Counted from the first letter of the stretch, positions 1 to 9,136 are shown. The stretch: DNA of 48,243 nucleotides from Selenomonas sp. oral taxon 126 (GCF_001683335.1 NZ_CP016201.1:1775746-1823988); one strand, 5' to 3'. Notes: generated by a model from the sequence alone, not told the origin. Numbers and translations: made by a program.

Positions 1-527
1 GCTTCGAGGAAGATGATGTCCGTGCGCTTTGCCGCATCGCCCTCGGCGAGCACAGCCGCCTGTCCAATCACGTGAGCGCCTGCCTTTTCGGCGAGATGGG
101 AGAGTGCCGTCATCGAGCCGCCCGTGCTGATGACATCATCGAGGAGCAGCACCTTGCGCCCCGCAATCCGCTCGATGTCCGTGTTCATGAGGTAGAGGCG
201 CTGCTTGCCCATCGTCGTGATTGACTCGTCCTCGACCCAGATGGGATCTTCCATGTATGCCTTGACGGATTTGCGCGCCGTGATGTAGTAGGGCATTCCG
301 AGCTGACGCGCAAGCTCCGCCGCGAGGGGGATGCCCTTCGTCTCGGCGGTCATGATGATCTCTGTGTCGGCGGGAATCTTTTTCGCGAGTTCGCGCGCGC
401 AGCTCTCGCACAGTTCGACGTCGCCAAGCATGATGAAGCCCGCGATGGCAAGGTTCTCGTTGAGGTTGAGGATCGTGAGTCTGCGCTCGCATCCCGCGAC
501 CGTGAGATCATAATATCGTTTTGCCAT
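1..527 (-). CDS. Phosphoribosyltransferase family protein (adenine/xanthine type), 3' end missing
   Basis: The reading frame starts at the ATG at 527 (minus strand) and stays open to the window edge, giving about 175 residues. The PRPP-binding signature VLLLDDVISTGGSM is clear near residues 142-155, so the protein should transfer phosphoribose from PRPP to a base, probably a purine, in the cytosol. The central MTAETKGIPLAAELARQLG also matches the adenine/xanthine phosphoribosyltransferase family. Its start is 7 nt after the stop of the aminotransferase gene, so the two are almost certainly co-transcribed. The N-terminal 60 residues contain two cysteines spaced C-x2-C (LCESCAREL), whose role I cannot say. 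The specific base cannot be decided from sequence; classic apt and xpt proteins are near alternatives. Confidence 0.85.
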   Translation of the reverse strand, partial: MAKRYYDLTVAGCERRLTILNLNENLAIAGFIMLGDVELCESCARELAKKIPADTEIIMTAETKGIPLAAELARQLGMPYYITARKSVKAYMEDPIWVEDESITTMGKQRLYLMNTDIERIAGRKVLLLDDVISTGGSMTALSHLAEKAGAHVIGQAAVLAEGDAAKRTDIIFLE

Positions 528-534
528 GATGCAC

Positions 535-1848
535 CTAGAGTCCTTTCTCTGTGAGGACGAGTTCGAGCGCGTTGAGCACGTCGCTGATGTTGTCCTCGGT
601 GATGATGAGCGGCGGCTGGAATGCCATGACGTTGCGTCCAATGCCGTTCTTGCCGACGATAAAGCCCCTGTTCTTGAGCTCCTCGAGCACCGCGTCCAGT
701 TCAGCGGCGGCGGGGGACTTGTCCGCGTGGACGAATTCCGCGCCGACCATCAGCCCCAGTCCTCGGATGTCGCCGATGATGGGATGGCGTTTCTGAATCT
801 CGCGCAGTCCCGCGCGCAGCTGCTTGCCACGCCGCTCGGCGTTGCCCATGAGGTCGTGTTCCTCGATGTAGCGGATGACCTCGAGCCCCGCCGTCGTGGA
901 GACGGGGTTGCCGCCGAGGGTGGAGGCGCTGGGCTTCGTATAGGTATCCGCGACCTCGGGGGTCGCGATGAAGGCACTGATGGGGGCGCCGTTGCCGAGC
1001 GCCTTTGCGACGGTCATGATGTCGGGCGCAACGCCGAAATGCTCGATGGCGAACATCTTGCCCGTGCGCGCAAAGCCCGTCTGCACCTCGTCCGCGATGA
1101 AGAGTACGCCGTAGTGGTCGAGGATTTCCTTGACGCGCTTGAAGTAGTTCTTGGGCGGGACGATGATGCCCGCATTGCCCTGAATGCTCTCTGCAATGAA
1201 TGCGGCAGGTCGCCCCGAGGTGGCACTCTTGATCGTCTCCTCGAGCTCGTAGGTGCAGTCAATGCCGCACTCCTCAGGGCTGTGCTTGTGTGGGCAGCGG
1301 TAGCAGTAGGGATTTTTGACAAAGTGGATGCCGCCGACGGGATTCGGGTCGGTGCGCCACATGGAGATGCCCGTGAGGCTCATCGTGAGCTTCGTGCGCC
1401 CGTGGAGACCGCCGCGCAGAGCGATGAACTCGCTGCTGCCCGTGGCAATCTGGGCGAGAAGTGCTGCACCCTCGTTCGCCTCTGTGCCCGTGGAGCAGAA
1501 GAACGACTTTTGCAGCCGCCCCGGCGTGATGCGCGCGAGCTGCTCGGCAAGGTTGACGAAGTTCTCTGTGAGGTAGATGTTGCAGACGTGCTGGAGCGTG
1601 TTCAGCTGCTCCGTGACGGCGGCGTTGATCGCGGGGTTGCAGTGCCCGCAGTTGATGACGGAGACGCCCGCAAAGCAGTCGAGATACCGTCTGCCCTCGC
1701 TGTCGTAGAGGTACTGCATCTCACCGCGCACGATCTGGCGCGGCTCGCTGTAGAAATGCCCGAGGCAGGGCATGATGTATTTCTTCTTCTTTTCCAGGAT
1801 GGCAGCTGCGCCGATGTATCCGTTCTCGTTCGATGAGTCGATGTTCAT
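535..1848 (-). CDS. Class III pyridoxal-phosphate aminotransferase
   Basis: A complete 437-residue fold-type I, class III aminotransferase. Visible marks are the substrate-pocket region [18 protein letters not shown] (about 55-72), the cofactor loop [17 protein letters not shown], the [17 protein letters not shown] aspartate motif and the Schiff-base lysine in [15 protein letters not shown]. Family members of this type (AGXT2-like, 4-aminobutyrate and beta-alanine aminotransferases) move an amino group between an omega- or alpha-amino acid and a 2-oxo acid; the exact substrate is not readable here. It lies between the U32-family gene and the phosphoribosyltransferase gene on the same strand, with gaps of 21 and 7 nt. 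The neighbouring phosphoribosyltransferase hints at base salvage or pyrimidine breakdown, but this is only inference. No strong Shine-Dalgarno is seen before the ATG. Confidence 0.88.
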   Translation of the reverse strand: MNIDSSNENGYIGAAAILEKKKKYIMPCLGHFYSEPRQIVRGEMQYLYDSEGRRYLDCFAGVSVINCGHCNPAINAAVTEQLNTLQHVCNIYLTENFVNLAEQLARITPGRLQKSFFCSTGTEANEGAALLAQIATGSSEFIALRGGLHGRTKLTMSLTGISMWRTDPNPVGGIHFVKNPYCYRCPHKHSPEECGIDCTYELEETIKSATSGRPAAFIAESIQGNAGIIVPPKNYFKRVKEILDHYGVLFIADEVQTGFARTGKMFAIEHFGVAPDIMTVAKALGNGAPISAFIATPEVADTYTKPSASTLGGNPVSTTAGLEVIRYIEEHDLMGNAERRGKQLRAGLREIQKRHPIIGDIRGLGLMVGAEFVHADKSPAAAELDAVLEELKNRGFIVGKNGIGRNVMAFQPPLIITEDNISDVLNALELVLTEKGL

Positions 1849-1869
1849 GAAATACGCTTTCTATGGTGT

Positions 1870-3816
1870 TCAAATGGAATTGCGGCTCTGGCGGAAACGG
1901 TAGGTGCCGATCCCCAAGGGGCGCGGCGCAATCTCCGTGAGGCGGTCAAAGTCCTCCGCCCGATAGCCGTCACTGCCTGCAGCAAGGCGGTCAAGCGCGG
2001 CGCGGTAGATGCGGACAATCACCGCCGTCTGCTCCGCCGTGTAGTCCTGTGCCTCGATGCGGTATGAACCGAGTCCGCTGAATTTCTCAAGGTAGGGATA
2101 GAGCGCGAGATCCTTCGCAAAGTAGATGTGGTTGCGCCCGTACTGGTCGATGCGGATGGAGTGCACGCCGCCCGCCTCGTCGCGGAATGCATAGAGTCTG
2201 TCGAGTAGCTCCGGCGCGGCGAGGTCGCTGTAGTTCGGCAGGGACATCGCGGGGAAGTTGTAATCGCAGATCATCGACTCGTATGCGCCGTGGACGACCG
2301 CCTCGATGGGGAGGACGGCGTTCTCGACGATCTCGCGCAGCTGCTGAAAGGACAGCTCGTAGGAGGCGGTCGCCATCGTGAGTCCGTTCTCCTTGAGGAA
2401 GGTGACGGCGAGGTGGTTGAAGATGTTGAACGAATGATCCGCCTGCACGGGCAGCTTCGTGAGTGTGCGCGCGAGCTTCAGCGTGCCGAGGTTGCCGACC
2501 AGCAGACCGTCCACGCCGAGATCGTTCAGCGCGGCGAAGAACTGCTCGAGCTCGCCGCACTCACGCCGCATGGTCGTGCGCGGCGTGTTCACGACGACAC
2601 GCGTGCGCCCCGCCGCATAGCGCACGATGTCCGCGTAGTCCGTGAGCTTCCACGGGCGGTGGGGGCGGAATGCCTCGCCGCCGACGTAGATCGTGTCCGC
2701 ACCTGCGTCCACTGCCGCGCGCGCTGCCTCCACGGTGCCGACGCGCACGCTCAGATGGCGGCTCGGGGCATTCTCCTTTTCGATGGGGCACTCGGCGCGC
2801 AGCACCTCGTCGGCAAAGCCCGCCTCTTCGACTGCCTGACTGAAGAAGCGCGGCTCGCGCTCGCCCGTCATGCCAATGTCGACAGCGGTGGGTTGACCGA
2901 ATGCGAACGTCGTCGTGTAGTCGCGCACGCGGTTCTCGTAGAGTGTGCGCCAGCCCTCCTCATCCGTTGTGTAGCCGTTCGGGTCGGCGATGTAGGTGTC
3001 GATCGCCTTGCGGTAGGTGGAGACGAGCCGTCCGATGAACTCGGGCGAGCGCATGCGCCCCTCGATTTTGAACGAATAGACCCCCGCCTGTATGAGCGCG
3101 GGGATGGAGCGGTACATGCACATATCCTTCAACGCGAGCTTGTAGGGGCCGGGGCTGTCCGCGTCGAGCACCTCGCCCGTATTTTCGTCGATCAGGGAGA
3201 ACGGCCAGCGGCAGATCTTCATGCAGCGCCCGCGGTTGCCGCTCTGTCCGAAGAGCACGCCCGAGTGGATGCACTGTCCGCTCTCGGAGATGCACATGTC
3301 GCCGTGCATGAAGTACTCGACCTCAATGCCCGTGCGCGCGCGGAAGAGCGCCAGCTCGGAGAGCGTCATCTCCCTGCCGACGACAATGCGCGTGATGCCG
3401 TACTCCTTGAGCTTTTCGATCGCGTGCTCGTTGTGCGTGTTCATCATGACGGACGTGTGCAGGGGAACGGTGATGCCCATCTCGTGTACGAGCTCGAGCA
3501 CGGCGAAATCCTGCACGAGGATCGCGTCGGGGCGAATCTCATCGAGATAGGCAAGGTAGTCGCGCAGCGCGGGCAGCTCCTCGTTGCTGATGAGGTTGTT
3601 GAGCGTGATATAGAGCTCCACGTCATGTGCGTGCGCATAGGCGACTGCCTCCTTCAGGCGCTCGTCATCAAAGTTGAAATCGCCCTCATGCAGGCGCATA
3701 TTGAAATGTTTGCCGCCGAGATAGACGGCATCCGCACCTGCTGCAATGCCTGCGGTCATGGCGTCCCATGTGCCGGCGGGGGCAAGCAGCTCGACGGATT
3801 TACGGTGTAACAGCAT
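1870..3816 (-). CDS. U32 family peptidase-like protein (tRNA/rRNA hydroxylation type)
   Basis: A 648-residue protein of the U32 family. The N-terminal half carries the barrel start ELLAPAGTWDAM, the GADAVYLGG repeat and the family cysteine block from FMHGDMCISESGQC to GRCMKICRWPF (about residues 190-230). The second half repeats the GADTIYVGGEAF pattern, so two related barrels are present. Known relatives (TrhP, RlhA) are needed for hydroxylation of tRNA or rRNA; others were called collagenases, so the role is inferred. The start at 3816 is preferred over an upstream in-frame ATG at 3846 because AAGGAG precedes it at good spacing and the family normally begins with VELLAPAG close to the N-terminus. 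First gene of a three-gene minus-strand operon behind a strong promoter at 3888-3916. Confidence 0.88.
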   Translation of the reverse strand: MLLHRKSVELLAPAGTWDAMTAGIAAGADAVYLGGKHFNMRLHEGDFNFDDERLKEAVAYAHAHDVELYITLNNLISNEELPALRDYLAYLDEIRPDAILVQDFAVLELVHEMGITVPLHTSVMMNTHNEHAIEKLKEYGITRIVVGREMTLSELALFRARTGIEVEYFMHGDMCISESGQCIHSGVLFGQSGNRGRCMKICRWPFSLIDENTGEVLDADSPGPYKLALKDMCMYRSIPALIQAGVYSFKIEGRMRSPEFIGRLVSTYRKAIDTYIADPNGYTTDEEGWRTLYENRVRDYTTTFAFGQPTAVDIGMTGEREPRFFSQAVEEAGFADEVLRAECPIEKENAPSRHLSVRVGTVEAARAAVDAGADTIYVGGEAFRPHRPWKLTDYADIVRYAAGRTRVVVNTPRTTMRRECGELEQFFAALNDLGVDGLLVGNLGTLKLARTLTKLPVQADHSFNIFNHLAVTFLKENGLTMATASYELSFQQLREIVENAVLPIEAVVHGAYESMICDYNFPAMSLPNYSDLAAPELLDRLYAFRDEAGGVHSIRIDQYGRNHIYFAKDLALYPYLEKFSGLGSYRIEAQDYTAEQTAVIVRIYRAALDRLAAGSDGYRAEDFDRLTEIAPRPLGIGTYRFRQSRNSI

Positions 3817-3887
3817 GCTGAAAATACTCCTTCTGGATGGAGGCATTGTTGCTTCTGTTACGGAAGCCGCCTCCGCTATCGTTTATG

Positions 3888-3916
3888 ATTATAGCAGGAA
3901 AAGTCGTTTCTTTCAA
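3888..3916 (-). promoter_or_regulatory. Sigma-70-type promoter of the U32/aminotransferase/phosphoribosyltransferase operon
   Basis: Reading the minus strand, TTGAAA (3916-3911) is followed after exactly 17 bp by a consensus TATAAT (3893-3888). It points at the U32-family gene, whose start codon is about 70 nt downstream, and lies in AT-rich sequence. This is the best promoter match in the interval. Confidence 0.7.
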
Positions 3917-3986
3917 ATGATGCGGCGGTACGCGAAACGATAATATTTTTCAAGTAATATATAAGGAAGTTTTTTCGTCGTTTGCC

Positions 3987-4015
3987 TTGTAAAAGAAATG
4001 CTTTTCGAGTATATT
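3987..4015 (+). promoter_or_regulatory. Candidate promoter of the nuo operon
   Basis: TTGTAA (3987-3992), 17 bp, then TATATT (4010-4015). This would give an untranslated leader of about 140 nt before nuoA. Both boxes are imperfect and the region is AT-rich, so chance matches are likely; the call is tentative. Confidence 0.35.
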
Positions 4016-4164
4016 ATATATAGATTTTATTGTCTATTCCAGTAATTATAAATTTTATCTAGTGTCGCTTCTTCCGGCATAATTTTTTTGCCTGACAATT
4101 ATTGTTTCTGATTATTTATTTTTCCTATGTATTTATTTAATGCTTCAATTAAGGAGGTCTGTGT

Positions 4165-4518
4165 ATGGGAGAGTTTGGAAGTCTGGGAATTTTTCTCGTG
4201 GTGGCGCTGCTGTTCCCCGTCATGGCGCTCGGTCCTGCGTTTCTCTTGCAGCCGAAGCAGCCGTCGCCGCAGAAATACATCCCCTACGAGTGCGGCGTCG
4301 ACCCGATCGGCTCGCCGTATGTGCAGTTCCGCGCGGGGTATTTCCTCTACGCGCTGCTCTTCATTGTGTTTGACATCGAGACGGTGTTCCTCTATCCGTG
4401 GGCGGTGGAGTTCCAGATGCTCGGGCTGTTCGCGCTGCTCGAGATGTTCGTCTTCGTCGGGATTCTCGCACTCGGACTCGGCTATGCGTGGCGAAAGGGG
4501 GATCTCTCATGGAGATAG
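4165..4518 (+). CDS. nuoA: NADH-quinone oxidoreductase subunit A
   Basis: A 117-residue membrane subunit of respiratory complex I. Three hydrophobic segments are visible (about 8-29, 60-80 and 86-108), and the conserved loop between the first two reads [13 protein letters not shown], with the Cys of the quinone-site loop that the family shares. The following segment [13 protein letters not shown] is also diagnostic. NuoA sits at the junction between the peripheral arm and the membrane arm. The ATG has an excellent ribosome-binding site (AAGGAGG). It is the first gene of an eleven-gene operon, and its 3' end overlaps nuoB by 10 nt, which implies coupled translation. Confidence 0.96.
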   Translation: MGEFGSLGIFLVVALLFPVMALGPAFLLQPKQPSPQKYIPYECGVDPIGSPYVQFRAGYFLYALLFIVFDIETVFLYPWAVEFQMLGLFALLEMFVFVGILALGLGYAWRKGDLSWR

Positions 4519-5048
4519 CGGATCGCGTTCCCGAAAGTCTGCGGCACAATGTCTTCGTGGTAAAACTCGATGAGCTCCTGCGCTGGGCACATGCCAGCTC
4601 CATCTGGCCGCTCTCCTCGGGGCTTGCTTGCTGTGCAATCGAAATGATGAGTACGGCAACAGCGAGGTTCGACCTCGCGCGCTTCGGCTACGAGGTGTTC
4701 CGCCCCTGTCCGCGTCAGGCGGATCTGCTCATCGTCGCGGGTACGCTGACGTGGAAGATGGCAGATCCGATTGTGCGCCTCTACGAGGAGATGCCCGAGC
4801 CCAAATATGTGATCGCAATGGGGGCGTGCACGATTGCGGGCGGCCCCTTTGCGGACTCCTATGCGGTCGTGCCGGGCGTGGATGAGATCCTGCCCGTGGA
4901 TGTCTACATTCCGGGCTGCCCGCCGCGCCCCGAGGCGCTGATCGACGGGATGCTGAAGCTGCGTGAGAAGATTCTCCACCCCGAGCGCGTGGCGGCAGAG
5001 CGCGCGTACCGGGCAGAGCAGGCGGCAGCGAAGGCGGTGAACGCATGA
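4509..5048 (+). CDS. nuoB: NADH-quinone oxidoreductase subunit B (cluster N2 subunit)
   Basis: A 179-residue subunit holding the terminal 4Fe-4S cluster N2 that hands electrons to quinone. The ligand set is complete: the tandem cysteines at residues 41-42 ([10 protein letters not shown]), Cys107 in [10 protein letters not shown] and Cys137 in the [10 protein letters not shown] motif. The start at 4509 is used because it overlaps the nuoA end and gives the usual family N-terminus; the frame extends upstream without a plausible start. The C-terminal 25 residues are Ala/Glu-rich. Its stop overlaps the nuoC start (ATGA). Confidence 0.97.
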   Translation: MEIADRVPESLRHNVFVVKLDELLRWAHASSIWPLSSGLACCAIEMMSTATARFDLARFGYEVFRPCPRQADLLIVAGTLTWKMADPIVRLYEEMPEPKYVIAMGACTIAGGPFADSYAVVPGVDEILPVDVYIPGCPPRPEALIDGMLKLREKILHPERVAAERAYRAEQAAAKAVNA

Positions 5049-5533
5049 GAAATGATTATTTATCTGCGGAGGCACTTGCCGGCATCAAGCTTGCCTTTCC
5101 GAATGCAGACTATGATGCAGAGACGGAGCGTCCCGTCCTCTATATCGGTGCGGACGAGCTGCTTGCACTCTTGGCGTTTCTGCGCGACGACAGCAATCTG
5201 CAGCTGACGCGTATGGAGAATGTGACGGCGGTCGACTGGAAGGATCGTTTCGAGATGGTCTACCATCTCTTTTCACCCGTGCATATGCACTGGCTGACGG
5301 TGAAGGTGACGCTGCCGCACGATGCGCCTGTTGTTCCATCGGCAACGGCAGTATTCCCCGGTGTGGAGTTCGAGGAGCGCGAGGTCTATGACCTCATGGG
5401 AATCACGTTCACGGGACATCCCGATCTCAGGCGCGTGTTCCACCGCGATGATTTCGTCGGGCACCCGCTGCGCAAGGACTTTGTCCCGCCGCCCCCGCCG
5501 AACATTCCGCGCATTCGGAAGGAGGGGTACTGA
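5045..5533 (+). CDS. nuoC: NADH-quinone oxidoreductase subunit C
   Basis: A 162-residue 30-kDa subunit of the complex I peripheral arm. The family signature is seen in the C-terminal half: [19 protein letters not shown] followed by [19 protein letters not shown] and the [13 protein letters not shown] tail. It has no cofactor and supports the quinone-reducing module with NuoB and NuoD. Here nuoC and nuoD are separate genes, unlike the fused nuoCD of enterobacteria. It overlaps nuoB by 4 nt and nuoD by a single base (TGATG). Confidence 0.95.
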   Translation: MRNDYLSAEALAGIKLAFPNADYDAETERPVLYIGADELLALLAFLRDDSNLQLTRMENVTAVDWKDRFEMVYHLFSPVHMHWLTVKVTLPHDAPVVPSATAVFPGVEFEEREVYDLMGITFTGHPDLRRVFHRDDFVGHPLRKDFVPPPPPNIPRIRKEGY

Positions 5534-6633
5534 TGGTCAGAAGCGAGACCTATACGCTCAACATGGGGCCGCAGCACCCCTCGACGCACGGTGTGCTGCA
5601 GGTGCAGCTGGAACTGGACGGCGAGCGCATTGTAAAGGCGACGCCGATCATGGGCTATCTGCATCGCGGCATCGAAAAGCTGCTCGAGGATCGGACGTAT
5701 GTGCAGGGGCTGCCCTATACAGATCGCCTCGACTACATCTCTGCGATGAACAACAACTTCGGCTATGCGCTTGCGGTTGAGGAGCTCGCGGGCATCGAGA
5801 CGACGCCGCGCGCGGAGTATATCCGCGTCATTATGGCGGAGCTGAACCGCATCAACAGTCACCTTATCTTCATCGGGACGCTTGCAAACGATCTCGGCGC
5901 GTCGACGGGCATGCTGTACTGCTTCCGCGACCGCGAGAAGATCCTCGACATCTTCAACCTCGTCTGCGGCGCGCGTCAGACCTTCCACTACATCCGCATC
6001 GGCGGTGTGAAGGAGGATCTCACGCCCGAGGCGGAGGTGCTGATCCGCGCATTTCTCGACGAGGTACCTGTATTCCTCGAGGAGTACAACAAGCTGCTGA
6101 CGGGCAACGAAATCTTCGTCCGCCGCATTGTGGGCACGTCCCCGCTGACGACGGAGCAGGCGCTTTCCTTCAATATGACGGGGCCGAATCTGCGCGCAAC
6201 GGGGCTTGCCTTCGACCTGCGCAAGGTGGACGGCTACAGCGTCTACGATGATTTTGACTTTGACATCCCCGTCGGCAAGAACGGCGACAACTGGGATCGC
6301 TATATGGTGAAGCTGAGTGAAATCGCCGAGAGTGCGAAGATTATCCGTCAGGCGATCGACGGTCTGCCCGAGGGCGACTACATGGCGAAGAAGGTGCCGA
6401 AGGTCATCAAGCCCCCGAAGGGCGAGGTGTTCAGCCGCACGGAGGGCACGCGCGGCGAGCTCGGCTTCTACATCGTCAGCGACGGCACGACGAAGCCCTA
6501 CCGCATCCACATCCGCCGCCCCTCGTTCGTCAATATGCAGGGGCTCGACGCGATGTGTCGCGGCATGTTCATCGGTGACTCGGTCGCCGCGTATTCATCC
6601 ATCGACCCGATCATGGGCGAAGTGGACTGCTGA
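5533..6633 (+). CDS. nuoD: NADH-quinone oxidoreductase subunit D
   Basis: A 366-residue 49-kDa subunit, related to the large subunit of nickel-iron hydrogenases but without metal ligands. The N-terminus NMGPQHPSTHGVLQ contains the His pair that lines the quinone site, followed by MGYLHRGIEKL and the RADYIS-like segment TDRLDYISAMNNN. The C-terminus GDSVAAYSSIDPIMGEVD is typical, with the final acidic residues. Length is a little below the roughly 400 of many homologues, as in other separate NuoD proteins. Starts inside the nuoC stop codon; followed 15 nt later by nuoH with its own ribosome-binding site. Confidence 0.97.
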   Translation: MVRSETYTLNMGPQHPSTHGVLQVQLELDGERIVKATPIMGYLHRGIEKLLEDRTYVQGLPYTDRLDYISAMNNNFGYALAVEELAGIETTPRAEYIRVIMAELNRINSHLIFIGTLANDLGASTGMLYCFRDREKILDIFNLVCGARQTFHYIRIGGVKEDLTPEAEVLIRAFLDEVPVFLEEYNKLLTGNEIFVRRIVGTSPLTTEQALSFNMTGPNLRATGLAFDLRKVDGYSVYDDFDFDIPVGKNGDNWDRYMVKLSEIAESAKIIRQAIDGLPEGDYMAKKVPKVIKPPKGEVFSRTEGTRGELGFYIVSDGTTKPYRIHIRRPSFVNMQGLDAMCRGMFIGDSVAAYSSIDPIMGEVDC

Positions 6634-6648
6634 GAAAGGAGGAAAATA

Positions 6649-7692
6649 ATGGAACTTTCTTTCTTGGGAGCGATTGCGCTCACGCTGCGCGCTGCTGTTT
6701 ACAGTGTTGTGCCGATCCCGTTTGTGGTTGACCTTGTCATGACCTTCGTCGGCATCGCAATCCTGCTCGGGATCATCTCGATGGCGGCGATTGTCTTTAC
6801 CTATGCGGAGCGCAAGATCTGTGCGTTCATTCAAGTGCGCATTGGTCCGAACCGCGTCGGCGGACGCTTCGGTCTGCTTCAGCCGATTGCGGATATGCTG
6901 AAACTGATGAGCAAGGAGGACATCATGCCCGCCGGTGCGGACAAGGTGGTCTGGGCGCTCTCGCCCGCGCTGCTCTTCGTGCCTGCGGCGCTCGTCTATG
7001 CGTTCTTCCCGTTCGATGCGGGCGCGGTGCTCGCAGACGTGAACGTGGGTGTCTTCCTGCTGTTCGCCGTCTCGGGACAGGCGGTGCTGCCGTTCCTCAT
7101 GGGCGGCTATGCGTCGAACAATAAATACTCGTTCATCGGCGGCATGCGCATCGTCGGGCAGATGCTCAGCTACGAGGCGCCGCTGCTCTTCTCGCTGCTC
7201 GGCGTTGTCATGCTGACCGGCTCGCTGCGTCTGGACGACATCGTGCAGATGCAGGCAAACAGCAGCTGGTTCATCTTCATGCAGCCGCTCGCGTTCATCA
7301 TCTTTCTGATCGCGGCGGTCGCGGAGACGAACCGCACGCCGTTCGACCTCGTGGAGGGCGAGTCGGAGATCATCGCGGGGCCGTTCACGGAGTACTCGGG
7401 GATGCGCTGGGCGCTGTTCTTCCTCGCGGAGTACGCGAACCTCCTGACGGCGGCGATTCTCGCGACGACGTTCTTCCTCGGCGGCTACAGCGGCCCGTCG
7501 TTCCTGCCTGGCTTCGTCTGGTTCGGGCTGAAGGCGGTGCTCATGGTGCTGCTCATCATGTGGTTCCGCTGGACGTTCCCGCGCACGCGCGTGGATCAAA
7601 TTCTCACCTTCGGCTGGAAGGTGCTCGTGCCACTCTCGATTCTCAACGTCTTCCTGACGGGGATCGGGATGTATCTCGTCGGTATTGTCTAA
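6649..7692 (+). CDS. nuoH: NADH-quinone oxidoreductase subunit H
   Basis: A 347-residue integral membrane subunit with about eight hydrophobic segments. Diagnostic stretches are YAERKICAFIQVRIGPNRVG (about residues 54-73), the loop LLQPIADMLKLMSKED, and AVAETNRTPFDLVEGESEI with the acidic residues of the quinone channel. NuoH forms the quinone chamber with NuoB and NuoD and links it to proton translocation. The start has AAAGGAGG 8 nt upstream. Its C-terminal segment FPRTRVDQILTFGWKVLVPLS is also standard, so the gene is intact. Confidence 0.97.
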   Translation: MELSFLGAIALTLRAAVYSVVPIPFVVDLVMTFVGIAILLGIISMAAIVFTYAERKICAFIQVRIGPNRVGGRFGLLQPIADMLKLMSKEDIMPAGADKVVWALSPALLFVPAALVYAFFPFDAGAVLADVNVGVFLLFAVSGQAVLPFLMGGYASNNKYSFIGGMRIVGQMLSYEAPLLFSLLGVVMLTGSLRLDDIVQMQANSSWFIFMQPLAFIIFLIAAVAETNRTPFDLVEGESEIIAGPFTEYSGMRWALFFLAEYANLLTAAILATTFFLGGYSGPSFLPGFVWFGLKAVLMVLLIMWFRWTFPRTRVDQILTFGWKVLVPLSILNVFLTGIGMYLVGIV

Positions 7693-7705
7693 AGGAGGGG
7701 CTGCG

Positions 7706-8329
7706 ATGTTTGGAAAAGGCCTCTTGACAGGCATGAGCGTCACGTGGAAGCATCTCTGGGGCAAGAAGGAGACCTTCTGCTACCCCGAGGAGAAACTTCC
7801 GATGACGGATAATTTCCGCGGGGGCAACCTCGCGATGGACTGGCGCGTCTGCATCGGCTGCTCGATGTGTGCGAACGCGTGCCCGAACAAGGCACTCGAT
7901 CTTGAGATCGTGCAAGATGCAAAGAAAAAACGTCACATGAAGTCCTATGTGCACAAGTCCGGACGCTGTCTCTACTGCAATCTCTGCGTGGAGGTCTGCC
8001 CCGTGAATACGCTCGTCTGGGACAAGGACTACGCGATCTCCACATGGAGCAAGGAGACCATGACCCACGATGCGATGACGGACAAGGATCGCGCGGATCT
8101 GGAGGAATTCCTCGCGCAGGTCGAAGTCGAGGCGGCGGAGGAAAAGGCGAAGAAGGAAGCCGCTGCCAAGGCAAAGGCGGAGGCCGCCGCGAAGGCAAAA
8201 GCCGAGGCGGAGAAGGCGGCGGCGGAGAATCCGGAGACGGCTGAGAAAGCTGCTGCGAAGCCCGCAGAAAAACCTGCGGCAGCGAAAGCACCTGCCAAGG
8301 CAGAATCGAAGGAAGGAGGGACGGCATGA
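7706..8329 (+). CDS. nuoI: NADH-quinone oxidoreductase subunit I with long Ala/Lys/Glu tail
   Basis: A 207-residue ferredoxin-like subunit. Two full 4Fe-4S motifs are visible: Cys49, 52, 55, 59 (RVCIGCSMCANACPNKALD) and Cys88, 91, 94, 98 (GRCLYCNLCVEVCPVNTL), which carry electrons along the peripheral arm to NuoB. The start is the ATG at 7706, 5 nt after AAAGGAGGGG; an upstream TTG in frame at 7685 lies inside nuoH and is not credible. Odd feature: residues from about 140 to 207 form a repetitive tail rich in Ala, Lys, Glu and Pro, which the catalytic fold does not need and which could be coiled or disordered. Overlaps nuoJ by 4 nt. Confidence 0.95.
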   Translation: MFGKGLLTGMSVTWKHLWGKKETFCYPEEKLPMTDNFRGGNLAMDWRVCIGCSMCANACPNKALDLEIVQDAKKKRHMKSYVHKSGRCLYCNLCVEVCPVNTLVWDKDYAISTWSKETMTHDAMTDKDRADLEEFLAQVEVEAAEEKAKKEAAAKAKAEAAAKAKAEAEKAAAENPETAEKAAAKPAEKPAAAKAPAKAESKEGGTA

Positions 8330-8820
8330 GTATCGTATTCTATTTTCTAGCGGCAGTGACGATCATCGGCGCACTCGGTGTCGTGCTGTCCCCGAACGTC
8401 GTGCACAGCGCGCTCTTCCTTGTGCTCTCCTTTATCGGTGTGGCCGCGATCTACTTCTATATCGGTGCGGAGTTCCTCGGCGCGGTGCAGCTGATGGTCT
8501 ACAGCGGGGCGGTCGCCGTCCTCATCATCATGGCAATCATGCTGACGCGGCGCGACTCGATGGCGCAGTCGAACCCCTCGCAGAAGCTCTTTCGCCGCGT
8601 GGTGACGGGGCTGCTCGCGGGCGGGTTCTTCTTCCTCATGGGACTTGGCATCGTGCTCTCACCGCTGCCGGATGGGGCTCTTGCGACTCCGACAGGGGCG
8701 CAGGAGATTGCGCGGCTGATGCTCGGCACGTACGTCCTGCCGTTTGAGATCGTGGCGGTGCTGCTGCTCGTCGCGATGGTCGGGGCACTTGTCCTTGCGA
8801 GGGGAGGGGATACGGCATGA
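8326..8820 (+). CDS. nuoJ: NADH-quinone oxidoreductase subunit J
   Basis: A 164-residue membrane subunit with five hydrophobic helices. The third helix region LGAVQLMVYSGAVAVLIIMA, with the conserved Tyr and Gly that form a pi-bulge in complex I, makes the identification safe. NuoJ belongs to the coupling part of the membrane arm with NuoA, NuoH and NuoK. The ATG overlaps the nuoI stop (ATGA), and nuoK begins within the nuoJ stop codon in the same way. The C-terminus LVARGGDT-like ending is usual. Confidence 0.94.
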   Translation: MSIVFYFLAAVTIIGALGVVLSPNVVHSALFLVLSFIGVAAIYFYIGAEFLGAVQLMVYSGAVAVLIIMAIMLTRRDSMAQSNPSQKLFRRVVTGLLAGGFFFLMGLGIVLSPLPDGALATPTGAQEIARLMLGTYVLPFEIVAVLLLVAMVGALVLARGGDTA

Positions 8821-9122
8821 TTGGACTGCCAGATTTGCTCTTTGTCGCCGCCGTGCTCTTCTGTATCGGACTTTACGGTCTGCTCACGCGGCGCGGCATC
8901 ATCCCGATTCTCATGTGCGTGGAGCTGATGCTCAATGCGGTGAACATCAACCTCGTCGCATTCGACCGCTTCTATGCACACAATATGGAGGGACAGCTCA
9001 TGGCACTCTTCTCGATTGCGGTCGCCGCGTCCGAGATCGCCGTCGGGCTTGCCCTCGCATTCCGCCTGTATCAGATCCGCTTCACGACGAATGTCGATGA
9101 ACTGGATACGCTCAGAGACTAG
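8817..9122 (+). CDS. nuoK: NADH-quinone oxidoreductase subunit K
   Basis: A 101-residue membrane subunit with three helices, the standard length of the family. The conserved segment GIIPILMCVELMLNAVNINL contains the glutamate (VEL) in the second helix that takes part in proton transfer, and a second glutamate follows in the third helix (AASEIAVGLAL). It is MrpC-related. Starts at an ATGA overlap with nuoJ and is followed 14 nt later by nuoL, which has its own GGGGAGGGGAG ribosome-binding site. Confidence 0.95.
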   Translation: MIGLPDLLFVAAVLFCIGLYGLLTRRGIIPILMCVELMLNAVNINLVAFDRFYAHNMEGQLMALFSIAVAASEIAVGLALAFRLYQIRFTTNVDELDTLRD

Positions 9123-9136
9123 GGGAGGGGAGAGAT

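Larger units (their letters stand above)
3817..4164. other. AT-rich divergent intergenic region
   Basis: 348 bp between the divergent U32 and nuoA genes, clearly richer in A and T than the rest of the window. It holds the minus-strand promoter listed separately, a weaker plus-strand promoter candidate, and a small palindrome ACAATTATTGT at 4095-4105 that could be a protein site. No open reading frame with a ribosome-binding site and no RNA gene was found in it. Confidence 0.6.

Noticed and set aside
526-1836. A 436-codon plus-strand frame
   Set aside because: Mirror of the aminotransferase gene, with no family pattern.
2290-3810. A 506-codon plus-strand frame
   Set aside because: Antisense to the U32 gene, which has clear family motifs. 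The composition is Arg/Val/Asp/Ala-rich, typical of high-GC shadows.
4089-4116. A second nuo promoter, TTGCCT-N17-ATTATT
   Set aside because: Both boxes are weak and the region is AT-rich, so chance matches are expected.
7685-7705. Upstream TTG start for nuoI
   Set aside because: It lies within nuoH and before the ribosome-binding site AAAGGAGGGG; the ATG at 7706 fits better.
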